Notes under the pieces: model-generated
Seen by the model: only the letters and a program-made list of their open reading frames with translations
Databases searched by the model: none
Told to the model about the DNA's origin: nothing
Translations under genes and position numbers: made by a program
In this document: positions 1 to 13,400 of the stretch, piece after piece
Numbering within the stretch: position 1 is the stretch's first letter
Layout: the number at the start of each line of letters is the position of its first letter
From: Chrysaora quinquecirrha
Lineage: Eukaryota > Cnidaria > Scyphozoa > Semaeostomeae > Pelagiidae
DNA: 64,000 nt
Direction of reading: 5' to 3'
Assembly (NCBI GenBank): GCA_014526335.1
Contig: JACTAT010000014.1
Span: forward strand, 3,392,840-3,456,839

Positions 1-335
1 ATCAGCAGCAGCAGCATCATGAACGTTATGATCATCATCATTATCACCATCTTCGTTTTCATCATCGTCTTAATAATTATGATTATCATCATCATGATTA
101 TCAGCAAGATAAACATAATCAGTATCATTACTATCATGACCATCATCTTCATCGTCATCATTATCATCATCATCATCATCATCATCACTACCATCATCAT
201 CGTTATCATCATTATTATTATCATCTTCATTATCATAATCATCATCAGCATCATCAGCATCACCATCACCATCAACAGCACCAATAACATCAATATCATC
301 ATCATTATCGTCGTAATCATCATCATTTTCCCTCC
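1..335. repeat. (ATC)n microsatellite
   Basis: Irregular trinucleotide run, ending 30 bp before the acceptor of the first ABCA exon. The open frame across it is an artefact. Confidence 0.95.
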
Positions 336-366
336 TCGAAGTTTAAAACACTATCCATTTTCATAG

Positions 367-538
367 CGATCATATTTGAAAATGGCGATTCTCCTACAAT
401 GCCAAAAAAAGTCAAGTACAAAATACGTTTGTCCAGTGTATATTATTATGATGGTAACCAATGGTATGATGATCCTTGGAATACACGAAGAGTTTATCCG
501 CAGTTCAAGCAGGACGGACCAAGGGGAGACTATGGACC
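367..538 (+). CDS. ABCA exon 1 in window (ECD1)
   Basis: The exon follows acceptor ttttcatag and ends at donor CC|GTGAGT. It reads [21 protein letters not shown] then [12 protein letters not shown], the usual ABCA pattern for the end of the first extracellular domain. It starts with two bases of a codon begun upstream and ends in phase 2, matching the next exon. Confidence 0.85.
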
Positions 539-1431
539 GTGAGTTACCTAACCTTATTAACACAATTGAAATATTACTGTTAATCATGTATTTGGTGGCC
601 TTGCTTTTTTAAAACCAGTTCTTTATATAACGCCCTTTATTTAATTTTTTCGAAACTACCGTAGATCCTCAAAAAACCCCCGGGGGCTTATTTGCACAAA
701 TGAATTTTACGATGGAGGCTTATTCGAGGGGGGGGCTTCTCCGAGGATGGGGGTGAGGGGGTGAAATGGTGTTTTAGCGCCAGTCGCTAGGATCTCAGTA
801 GTAGGTTAACTAATCGAGACCTCGGCCCTGGCCGTGACGCTACCATGGCTGGGCTCGAACCCTAACCACACTGAACTTCTGACACCACGAGTCAGCTGGA
901 TTACACCACGACGCCACAGCACCTTCATTATTTAAAGCTTCAATAGTTCCAGCGTGTTTTCAATAGAATAGCAAAGGGAAAAAAGATAACCTATCTGTAT
1001 TCTATGTAGTTGAATTGATAATAAAACCTGTCAGAACTAGCTTTTCAAGTGTTATGATTAGTTGGAAGATGCATCATAGACTAAACAAATTCATATGGCT
1101 TTTGAATATTTCCGCATGGTGACTAATTCGGGGGGGGGCTTGTTTGCAAAAATGAATTCTTAGGTTGGGCTAATTTGAGGGGGGTCTTCTTCGGAGGTAG
1201 GGGCTTATTCAAGGATTGAGGGTGAGTGAATTCTCAGTTTTTAACCCCAGCACAAGGGTTAAGCAGTTTTTTTACTTAACCGTGGGGAAAATTGTCTCAT
1301 AAGTTTCAATTATATTTTTCTTTTTTTCAATTGTTTGTACTGATGATAATAATGATGACGATATTAATAATAATAATGGTAAGAATAGGAATAACTATAA
1401 TCATCATAGTAAGAATAAACATAATAATATC

Positions 1432-1466
<35 letters not shown>

Positions 1467-4400
1467 GCGTTTATTATTTTCAGTTTGCTTTTTTGAAGGA
1501 ATTACAAAGAGAGTTTTTTGCCTTTGCAATGGTCTATTGACAAAACAATTATAGCAATGCAGACTGGGCAGAGCAATTGGTCTGTTGCAGATTATTTGAA
1601 TGTAAGTGTACTTAGGGCCTGTTTATATGAGAAAAACGCTTCCCCTGGCAGACCCAGGACAATTTTTTGCTTCTATGTATGTGGCATTTGTCACTTCACC
1701 TATCAGCCCCAGGTCTCGCTTCCATGAAATGAGAACGAGGATTCTAGCATTCTGCTTAAACAGATTAACCTCACCATACCGGTGGTATTTCGTTTACTTG
1801 GGAAGAATTCACATCGCCTGGGTGAAATTTCACCTTGGTTGGATGAAATCTCACTGTACCAGTTGTGTTGGGTTTGTCATATAAACTTGAAATCGATAAT
1901 ACAAAGCATTCTATAGGATCGTGAAATCTCACCAATCAGCCCCGGGTCTGACAGGTGAGGTGTTTTCCCTCATATAAACAGGCCCTTAGACTGTATTGAA
2001 GCAAATAATGTTCCAGTTGAAATTCAAAGTATAATTAAAACGTTTACAAAAATGACAACAGATTTCAGAGGCCAAAAATCTTCAGTCCCAAAAATGCTTT
2101 CCCATAGTAATGTTAAACCTTCGACTAGCGGCCACCTCTCAATAATGGCTACTTGACGTTGGATCTATAAGTGGGCGTTGTTCGGAGGTTCTACTGTATT
2201 TAATTATGGTCGTTTATTTGTAGTTTGATTCGGATATTGTCTTTCTTGTAGAAATTCCCTTATCCAAAATATTCTGTGGACACTTATATCCAAAGCGTGC
2301 AATTCCTTATGCCGTTGGTGTTCAGCATTGCGTTTATTTACACCGCAGTTACCATGACAAAGGTGAAGTAGCCTTACCTGTTTTTATTATTCTTTGAGTT
2401 GTTGAGCAGGAATATCATTGGTCCTACGTAGAAGCTTTCTTCGTCTGAAAATCCTGAGAGTACAAGGATCTGGCCAAACGATCAAACATTGTTGGTCCAA
2501 CATTTCAGAGTTGCTTTACAACAAATGTTTGACTGTTTGGCCACGTCAAAAAACATTGCTGTCCAACAACGATGTTAATGCAAATGCATAAGCACGAACG
2601 CCTTGTTGCTAAGAAATTTTGAACACGAAGGTGCTGAATTCGAATGTGAAGTTGAAATGTTTCTTTCAGGCTTTCAGGCTTTCAGGCGATTTTCAATATT
2701 TCGAAAACGAGACCCTTAGTTGGAAAGATGTATTAAGAGAGTTTTCCGTTATTTAGGAATTGGTTGCAGAGAAACAAAGTCAGTTGAAGGAATCGATGAA
2801 AATGATGGGCCTAGCCAACTGGATTCATTGGTTGTCTTGGTTTGTAAAGAACCTTTTGTTCCTCACATTGTCATGCATTTTTCTCACCATCATGCTTAAG
2901 GTAAGAGTCTTCAGTATTTTCATGTTTGACACTGAAGCTTCAGGTATTAAATTAGAAGCTGGTATAGCTATTCACTGCTATCACTAAACCTATTACCTGA
3001 GTGCAAGTTATCGCTATTGACATGAATCGCTTGGACGCCCAAACTACAACTCATTCATAACCGAACTGTTATCTTTCTGGATTTACTTTTTTTGCCTCAC
3101 TCTCAAATTTCCATGGTAACACGGATGTCAACGGTGGTATAGGATGTAATGGCCAAAGTAAACCGGGTCTAAGATGACTTGAAAAAACAATGTTTCTTTG
3201 TTTTAAAGCTTAACTTAACGTTTGTTTTACAGAAAGCTTTTACCTATCTAGCTTTTGATGTTTTTAATTTCATTATTCCCTGCGACGAGCGGATAAGCAG
3301 AAAGTTCAGAGCTGTGGATGTGTAGAGACCGAATGAAATAGAGTCAGTGGCCAAGCTTCTCAGTTAGTTCTCGTTAGACAGCTGAAGTTAAGCTTGGTCG
3401 TGTGAGGTCAGCATCTGGATGGGTGATTTTCTCTGCCGTGGGACGTTAAACTACCGGTCCCTTGCCTGTTCGCGGCATGCATAGTAGGCCTAATTTAGCT
3501 GATAAAGCTAGAAATAACAGCCTACTCAAAACAAAGTAACAACAACAGCAGCAATAATAACAACAACAATAACAAATCTTTCTATTCGTATAAAAGTCTC
3601 GCCTGTAGAGGATAAACCAAATCGAGAGGGACGTATTAGAGGTTTCGCGGTACCCTCTGATACATTAATAGTTCTGTGTTGCCCTGACGACTTCGTGGTG
3701 TATATGTTGCTGTATTGCCTCAGGACAAAAAATATGAGCGATTTATTATTATAAGAGTTAATTCCAGCTCTAAATCTCATCCACCTTAATAATGATCTGA
3801 AACTACTTTATACTTTTGTAGGACTTGTCAATCAGTTAAATCAGTCCATTAATTTTTCAGGCTGCAAAGGTATTGGAACACACTCATTGGAGCCTGGTGT
3901 TTATCTTCTTCATTTGTTATTCGATTTCGATGATTTTCTTCGCTTTTGCTGTGAGGTACATCAAGTCGCCATTATCTTGTACCATATTTACTCAACTAAA
4001 CACTCTTACTAATGCTAGCAACACTGATCGATGCAAAACCCCGGAAAGCAATTTGAATAGACGTTTTCAAAGATGCCTGGGTCGGGCGCGACATTATGGA
4101 AAATGGTAGACATTTCCAGTAAGGGAATCCTCTCCCTGTGCAATCAAAAGAATAACGGTCGTTTTAGGAGAGGTAGTTCAGCAAGAGTTGCTCCAAACTC
4201 ACGAACAATGGAAGGAAAGAATGTAAATGAATCTGCAACAATAAATGTTGAAAATATGTTGTACAGAAATGCAGGAAAAAAGATACAAGCAACTCCCAAC
4301 AGGACAATTCTTCATTAAATGTCTCCTCGAGCAGATATGGTGGGATTTGCACCCTTTCTTTCATTTTTATTCGAATAAGACGTGAATTTGAAGTAAAATT

Positions 4401-7400
4401 TGATGTACAACATCTCCTGAAACGACCGTAATTCCAGTCGTTGCACGCGGAGAGGATTCCCTTACTCAATATCTCTACCATTTTCCAGACATATACAGTA
4501 CATGAGAAGGATAAAGCATTCTGTCTTTTTGAAGGTACTGTTTCTTCGTGAGGCTATCCAGCTGACTTTTGTCAGGAGCTCAGTGTGGTCAGGGTTCGAG
4601 GCCAGCCACGGTAGCGTCACAACCAGGGTCGAGGTCTCGATTAGTTAACCTACTACTGAGATCCTAGCGACTTGCTCTAAAACACCATTTCACTTTCACC
4701 TTCAGCAGTTCAGTGTGGTCAGGGTGCGAACCCAGCCACTGTAGCGTCACAGCCAGGGTCGAGGTCTCGATTAGTTAACCTATTACTGAAATCCTAGCGA
4801 CTGGCGCTAAAACACCATTTAACCTACACCTTCACCCAGTAACTCCTGCAATCAAGGTGCTATCCTTACGAGATGTCAGAACATCAGGAGTCCCGAATTT
4901 TTTCTTGTCTATAGCAATCTGCCCAGTAGCTATTCTTACCTAACAAATGCCTTTTTATTTCAGTGTATTTTTCTCAAATCCTATATTGTCAATGTTGTTT
5001 GGAGCTGTTCTATGGCTTGGCACTAGTGCCCCATATCTTGCCTTGGCTGCCCCTGGTTCGACGACGTATGAAACTCTGACTCTGTAAGTACAGATTCCTA
5101 AGAGTTTGCATGAAAATTGGGTTAATGAAAAATTGAAAGAATATCCGGGTTGAATTACTCTTGAATACCGAATACTGTAATCGTTCCCCAACACACAATA
5201 GCAACCTAACATGGGAACTTGCCTAATACAATATGATGACATTCACTCAGTTCTATCAACTCCTTGTATCAACCAAGTAACTTACTCAATCCCAGGAATC
5301 TGGTTGAATAACATCAAAGGTTGCAGTTGCCCAACCAAATATCAAAGGCTCGTCATGATAAGTGGTGATCCTATAGAGCACCCAAAATTAGTCTAGGTGC
5401 AAGGTTTTACCATCTCAGCGCTTGTGGGATTATCGATTCTACAAGCGTCCAAAGTTTACAATTTTATATACCTACAGCTTTGACCATGTGGGTAAAAAAT
5501 TTCACCAAGTTCATTTTTTGTGGTCAAAGCCTTTATGAAATAGGGAACCTTCAATGCTCATAAAATTACGAACACAAGTGCTAGGACAGTGAAACTTTGT
5601 ACCTACCCAGACTAAGTATTGGCTGCTTTATAAGATTTTATATCGAAAACTCAATATCATGTGATATCGAAAAATTTTAATGCTGTCTGACGTCATGCCA
5701 AGTGATCAATACTAATTACCTCATTGCATATAGAAAATTAATATTGATATTATATATTTATACTTGTCATGAATGGTGAACACAAGGATAGATTTTTCCA
5801 CAAGTGGCATACCACAATTGACGGATTTGAACACAGGACTGCATGATCAGAGAGCCAACGACGTTTCCACCGAGCTATAGAGCTCAATGAAATCGCCAAG
5901 TAACTCTCCAAGTCATACGCCACTCATGACAAATATATATTAATGGTTATGGTGCTGAAAAGGCTCAACATAGCCGAAACACAAGAAGCAAAATGGGATG
6001 AGAGCCTTGTTGTATGACTTGGAGAGTCACTCGGCGATTTCATTGAGCTTTATAGCTCAGTGGAAACGTCGTTGGCTCTCTGATCATGCAGTCCTGGATT
6101 CAAATCCCATCAATTGTATTATATACAATATTAATATATGATTTAAATCGATATTATAATTATATTGAAATCTGTGGAAATTTTCTATCGTGAACTCTTA
6201 TTGGAAGGAAAATAGAACTTTTCAGATGCCTAGGTCGGGCGCGACTTTTCTCTGGAAAATGGTAAACATTTCCAGTAAGGGAATCCTCTCCGTGTGCAAC
6301 GACTGGAAGGAAATTTGTTGAAATCACGAGATGTCGAAGCTTCGATGCGAAAATCGTATAAAGCATTAAAAAATTCTGTCTAGGCGCAAAGTTTTACTAT
6401 CTCAGCGCTAATTTTATCGATTTAAAAGTGCTGAAAGTTTACGATTTTATAAAGGTCTTAGACCAAGTGAGGTAAAAATCTTCACCAACTTCATTTTTTG
6501 TGGTCAAAACTTTTACGGAATTGGGAACTTTGTACCTGAACCTAAGTTTTGGATACTTTATAAGATTTTCGCACCGAAAACTCGACATCATGTGCTTTCG
6601 AAAAATTTTATTGCTTTGAAATCTGTGGAAATTTTCTATCGTGAACTCTTATTGGAAGGAAACATTTTCGGAGACAGAGCATAAAATAAGGCCCCAAATT
6701 TAAAGAACTAAGCTTGAGTTTGAGCCTCATGTTTTCTAACAAATGGAGGGGCTTTTAAAGTGATGGGCCTAACTTTTGTGAGGTAACAGACAGAATTATC
6801 ATGTTTGGTACTTTGCGTGAGCAATTTCTTTAAGTTTATTTTAAACATGACCCCACTCATGTCGACGAAGCAAAGTTTTTTTATTAGCATTGTCTTTGAA
6901 AAGTTTCATTAGCTCGAGCAACAAGGTTTTGTCATTTGGGGTTTTTATTCTCTTCAACATTAACGTCTAATCTTTCTTCATTCGTTGTACTTTCTTGAAG
7001 GTATGTGGAAGCAGTTTTTCCTGGACAGTATGGTGTATCAAAACCATTTTACTTTTTCTTAACCCCTTCGTACTGGTGTGGAATCTCATGTGGTAAAACA
7101 TGCAGCAGTGATAACGAGACTGAATTCATTAGCATCTTCATTTCATACTGTATTCATCAGCATGTTCATTTCATACTGCATTCATCAGCATCATTTCATA
7201 CTGCATTCATCAGCATCTTCATTTCATACTGCATTCATTGGCATCTTCATTTCATACCGTATTCATTGGCATCTTCATTTCATACTTTAGTCATTAGCAT
7301 CTTCATTTCGTACTTTGTTCATTGGCATCTTCATTTCATACTGTATTAATTAGCATCTTCATTTCAGTCTGTATTCATTGGCATCTTCATTTCATACAGT

Positions 7401-10400
7401 ATTCATTAGCTTCTTCATTTCATACTGTATTCATAAGCATTATATGATGAATAGATCATTTCGGTAGAAAAATTTTTTTGAAATTGCAAGATATCAATTT
7501 TTCGATGCGAAAATCGTATAAAGCACCCAAAAATTAGTCTAGATGCAAAGTTTTACTATCTCAGCGCTTGTATAATGGATTTTACGAGCGTCCAAAGTTT
7601 ACGATTTTATAAGGGCTTTGACCGTGTGGGGTAAAAAGTTTCACCAAGTTCATTTTTGTGGTCAAAGCCTTTATGAAATCGGAAACTTTGAATGCTCATA
7701 AAATTAAGAACACAAGTGCTAGGACAGTGAAACGTTGTACCTAAACTAAGTTTTGGTTGCTTCATAAGATTTTCATATCGAAAACTCGATATCATGGGAT
7801 TTCGAAAATTTTTAATGCTGTCTGACATCATGCCGAAGTGATCTATAGACTACTTGCTTCACACACTTATAACTCTTCAAACCCTGGCAAGGGGTAAGCC
7901 TCAGCAAAAGTGATCTGGTTGTTATGAAAAGAGTCTGAATATAATTTTTCATATTTGCAGATCGCAGAAAGCTGCTTTATGTTTGTTACCGAATACATGC
8001 CTTGGAATCGGAACGCAAGTAATAACCAAAATGGAGGCAGCTGGTATTGGGGCACAGTGGGGGTCAATTAATGAACCCCCAAGCATTGATGATGATTTCA
8101 GTCTTGGTTTGGTATTCATAATGATGTTGGTACAGTCATTTATGTGGTGGATTATTACTTGGTAAGGGAATCTAATTACCTCATTGCATATAGAAAATTA
8201 ATATTGATATTATATATATTATACTTGTCATGAATGGTGAACACAAGGATAGATTTTTCCACAAGTGGCATACCACAATTGACGGGATTTGAACACAGGA
8301 CTGCATGATCAGAGAGCCAACGACGTTTCCACCGAGCTATAGAGCTCAATGAAATCGCCAAGTAACTCTCCAAGTCATACGCCACTCATGACAAATATAT
8401 ATTAATGGTTATGGTGCTGAAAAAGGCTCAACATAGCCGAAACACAAGAAGCAAAATGGGATGAGAGCCTTGGGCTGTATGACTTGGAGAGTCACTCGGC
8501 GATTTCATTGAGCTTTATAGCTCAGTGGAAACGTCGTTGGCTCTCTGATCATGCAGTCCTGGATTCAAATCCCATCAATTGTATTATATACAATATTAAT
8601 ATATGATTTAAATCGATATTATAATTATATTGAAATCTGTGGAAATTTTCTATCGTGAACTCTTATTGGAAGGAAACATTTTTCGGAGACAGAGCATAAA
8701 ATAAGGCCCCAAATTTAAAGAACTAAGCTTTCGAGTTTGAGCCTCATGTTTTTCTAACAAATGGAGGGGCTTTTAAAGTGATGGGCCTAACTTTTTGTGA
8801 GGTAACAGACAGAATTATCATGTCTGGTACTTTGCGTGAGCAATTTCTTTAAGTTTCTTTAAAACATGACCCCACTCATGTCGACGAAGCAAAGTTTTTT
8901 ATTAGCATCGTCTTTGAAAATTTTCATTAGTTCGAGCAACAAGGTTTTGTCATTTGGGGTTTTTATTATCTTCAACATTAACGTCTAATCTTTCTTTATT
9001 CGTTGTACTTTCTTGAAGGTATGTGGAAGCAGTTTTTCCTGGACAGTATGGTGTATCAAAACCATTTTACTTTTTCCTAACTCCTTCGTACTGGTGTGGA
9101 ATCTCATGTGGTAAAACATGCAGCAGTGATAACGAGGTATATGTGCAAGAAACGGTGAGGCTTAGCCATAAGATTGTTGTTTAAAGCCCTGACGAAACGA
9201 TCAAATATTGTTGGTAAAACATTTGAGATTTGCTTTACAAGCAATGTTTGACTGTTTGGCCACAAAACATAACTTGGCTTGACAAGCAGCTTCAATCAGC
9301 AATGTTTCAGAAACAAAAAATGTTGGATGAGCAATATTTTTCGATGTGGCCAAACGGTCAACCATTTTGCTTGATTAGCAACAATGTTTGATCGTTTGGC
9401 CAGGGTCTAACAGAACCTTTTCTTCTTTAGTGCTTCAATAGTCGTTTGCCCTGTCTCGCGGAATTCTTGTTATTTCATTCATTTGAAATTCGTTAGCTTG
9501 TACATTTCCTTATTCTATTTAATAAGGATGTCAATTTCATACTGCATTCGTCAGCATGTACATTTCGTACTGCATTCATCAGCATGTTCATTTCATACTG
9601 CATTCATCAGCATTTTCATTTCATACTGCATTCGTCAGCATGTTCATTTCATACTGCATTCGTCAGCATGTTCATTTCATACTGCATTCATCAGCATTTT
9701 CATTTCATACTGCATTCGTCAGCATATTCATTTCATACTGCATTCGTCAGCATGTTCATTTCATACTTTATTCTTCAGCATGTTCGTTTCATACTGCATT
9801 CATCAGCATGTTCATTTCATACTGCATTCGTCAGCATGTTCTTTTCATACTGCATTCATCAGCATGTTCATTTCATACTGCATTCATCAGCATTTTCATT
9901 TCATACTGCATTCGTCAGCATATTCATTTCATACTGCATTCGTCAGCATGTTCATTTCATACTTTATTCTTCAGCATGTTCGTTTCATACTGCATTCATC
10001 AGCATGTTCATTTCATACTGCATTCATCAGCATTTTCATTTCATACTGCATTCGTCAGCATGTTCATTTCATACTGCATTCGTCAGCATGTTCATTTCAT
10101 ACTTTATTCTTCAGCATGTTCGTTTCATACTGCATTCGTTAGCATGTTCATTTCATACTGTGTTTATCAGCATGTTCATTTCATACTGTGTTCGTCAGCA
10201 TGTTCATTTCATACTGCATTTGCCAGCATGTTAATTTCATACTGCATTCGTCAGCATCTTCAGTTCATACTGTATTCGTTAGCATGTCAATTTCATACTG
10301 TATTCGTTAGCAAGTTCATTTTATAACGTTTTTTCATTTCATTCTGCATTCGTTAGCATGTTCGTTTCATACTGCATTCATCAGCATGTTCATTTCATAC

Positions 10401-13400
10401 TGCATTCATCAGCATTTTCATTTCATACTGCATTCGTCAGCATGTTCATTTCATACTGCATTCATCAGCATATTCATTTCATTCTGCATTCATCAACATG
10501 TTCATTTCATACGGCATTCGTCAGCATGTTCATTTCATACTGCATTCGTCAGCATGTCAATTTCATACTGCATTCGTCAGCATGTCAATTTCATACTGCA
10601 TTCACCAGCATGCTCATTTCATACTTTATTCGTCAGCATGTTGATTTCATACTGCATTCATCAACATGTTCATTTCATACTGCTTTCGTCAGCATGTTCA
10701 TTTCATACTGTATTCGTCAGCATGTTCATTTCATACTGCATTCGTCAGCATGTTCATTTCATACTACATTCATCAGCATGTTCATTTCATACTGTATCCC
10801 TCAGCATGTTCATTTCATACTGTCTCGTCAGCAAGTTCATTTTATAACGTTTTCGTCCGCATGTTCATTTCACATTGCATTGGTCAACTTGTTCATCTCA
10901 TACCATGTTAAACGTAGTTTATTTCACGGGCTTTCCAAAGGCATGCTTTGTACTTAAAAAGTATGTCCATGTGAAGGGACGTAAATAACACCATCGCCAA
11001 GACTAGAGGGGCAAAATTTGCCTTCACACTATAATTAAGAGGCTGGATCCGAATCTGAAGTGCAAAATTCTCACATAATTTTGCGTACAGTGGTGAATAG
11101 ATGTGCGTATGGATCTGCTAGCATGGAACTCGTGGATTGCAAACCAGACTCGCTCGCCGGTTTCTGATAATACATAAGATGGAACTCCAGAAATTTTATC
11201 AGACTTTTGTGTGTGGATTTTAGTTTGACTTATTTGTGGAATTCTAAACGGTTTTATCCTCTTTTAGAAGTATGGCACGCCGTTGACATCACAGAAGGGC
11301 GATCCAAACGTAGAAAAAGCCGATTCAAATCTGCAAGTTGGTGTTCATATCGAGAAACTGAGGAAAGTCTTCTCTGTAAGAATAGCTATTTATTTCAGAT
11401 TGATTGTATTCGAAAAGTGACCTTCTATACACAATAGGACCTTTTAAACCAATCTTCAGAGTCAGACTTCAGACTAATTTTTGTTTGACAAGATGTTATC
11501 AACATGCAACCTCGTCCCCAGGCCCCAAATCGAATTTCCTCGAATCTCAGCCGTCAAATCGATTTTGGCCCTGGTACCGGCCACAAAATCTGCCAAAATA
11601 CTGGCAATTTTGACCTAGGCATAAAAACAAGATGTAGATTCCGAAAGCAGATGTTCTTAGAAAGTAAATGCAAAGAATTTCATTGACAACTCTATGGAAA
11701 GATACAACGTATCATGTAGCATCATTTTTTGGTTTTTATAGATGTTTTTTTGCATAGTTTTTGGCCTATTTTGGTGTGAAATTTTTGAAGAAACTGTGAC
11801 GTCACTTAAAATTTCTATTGCTTAAACAGCCAATCAAATTGCGAATAGACAAGGCTGATACTAGGGTCGAATATGGACAGCGGAGTTTCACGTAGAGGCC
11901 TATTCACTCTGGTGACGAGGTTGATCAACATGGTCTTTTCTTCTTTGGACTCCATAATTTTTCAAGGCAAATTGCCCTATGATAGTAGTAATAGTATGTA
12001 AAATTTAAAATATGATAAATACAATTTGATTGTAAAAGAATAAAAGATAGAAACAATATGATAAAAATAGTATATGAATAATAATATGATATTTTATGAG
12101 ATAACTACTTGATAACTCATCAGTAATACGGTTTATTTTAACCTATTCGATTACGTTACTACCTCCTACCTTCCTTCTAGAGCTCTACTGGAAATAAGGT
12201 AGCTGTAGATGACTTGTCTTTAGAAATGTATAAAGGACAGATAACTGCGCTTCTTGGACATAACGGAGCAGGTAGATTGTTTTAGACGCTTATTTCAATA
12301 CTGAGATATGTAATATTATATCATGAATTTAGTTGCGTGTGGAGTTTATAACGCACTAACAATGCAGTGGAGTCTCCTTTTACGAACACCTCTTTATTAC
12401 GGAGAATAAAACTTGTCCTACGGGTGTCCGTTATCTGTACCGTCATGTCGGAGATGCGTATACCTTTGCTAGCCACCTGAATATCTTAGCTAGTTCAGCA
12501 GTAAATTTCCCCTGAATTTTTTCGTCATATATATAAAAGTGCTTTTACCCCTGTTTGCAATTTCGGGGCGATTTTTTTGGTCACTTTCTGTTTTCTTTAG
12601 ACGCCATCTCTTCTCCGTAGACTTCGGGCGCATTTTGTTGGTACTGTTTTCTGAAAACGGCAGATTTGGCCGGCCTCAAAAACTTTCTTCTCCCGAAGCT
12701 GGAGGTTTCACAGTTTGCTAGATTTTAGGAGACCTTTTCCTCCTAATTGTATCGTTTTCAGAATTCGGAAGATCTGCCAAAACAGAATGTTACCAAAAAC
12801 TTGCCCTTGAATTTCTGTACCACGAAAAGATATATTGGCAATTTATGTTCAAGTGTCCCTCTGTTTCCTTTTTTAGGGAAGACAACGACAATGTCGATGT
12901 TGACGGGGCTTTACCAACCGACCGGCGGAACGGCGACAGTTGGCGGTAGAAGTATTTTAACAGACATGGATCGAATTAGAGATAGTCTTGGTCTTTGTCC
13001 ACAACATAATGTTCTGTTTGATCGTCTCACTGTCAAAGAACATCTAGAGTTGTTCATAGCTTTGAAGGTAAATAATTTAGTAAAGCTATAGAGGAAAAAT
13101 CCTTGCCTTCTACATTGTGTACACTGTAATTTTTGAAGGGGCCCTCTTTTTTGGATAAAGTTGGGTCAAAATGACACTAAGAATAGTGAGTGGGTGAAGG
13201 TCTTCATTATCAGATTTCGATATATTGTGGAATTTTACATCCTTTTACAAAGAGCACAAAGAGCAAATATTTCCAATGCGTTTTCTATACTCTTTGCGGG
13301 TTTCTCCCCCTCTTGCTGCCATTTGTACTCTAAAGCCAGTCTTATGTCCGCATTGCGCATAGTCAGAACCAGTTGCCGACTGCGAATCCGCGATTTTTTG

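Larger units (their letters stand above)
5084..7960 (+). repeat. ABCA intron enlarged by a partial tandem duplication (copy A and first part of copy B)
   Basis: Copy A runs from about 5382 to 7118 and copy B from about 7527 to 9136. They share three consecutive modules: 5382-5713 with 7527-7843; the inverted tRNA-like pair 5714-6178 with 8175-8631; and 6634-7118 with 8639-9136. Copy A lacks the stretch that in copy B holds the exon at 7961-8161, and carries an extra 430 bp near 6209-6640, which includes another partial copy of the first module. Confidence 0.85.

Noticed and set aside
3365..3445. A 5S rRNA gene
   Set aside because: Only the internal promoter part is similar; the ends of a 5S gene are missing.
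6048..6115. A functional tRNA gene
   Set aside because: Boxes are present, but the arms do not pair into a convincing cloverleaf and the unit occurs as inverted repeats, so a SINE is more likely.
9483..10957. Three overlapping 200-256-codon frames rich in FHTAF and CIHQH
   Set aside because: A 28-bp tandem unit cycles through all three frames; it lies inside an ABCA intron.
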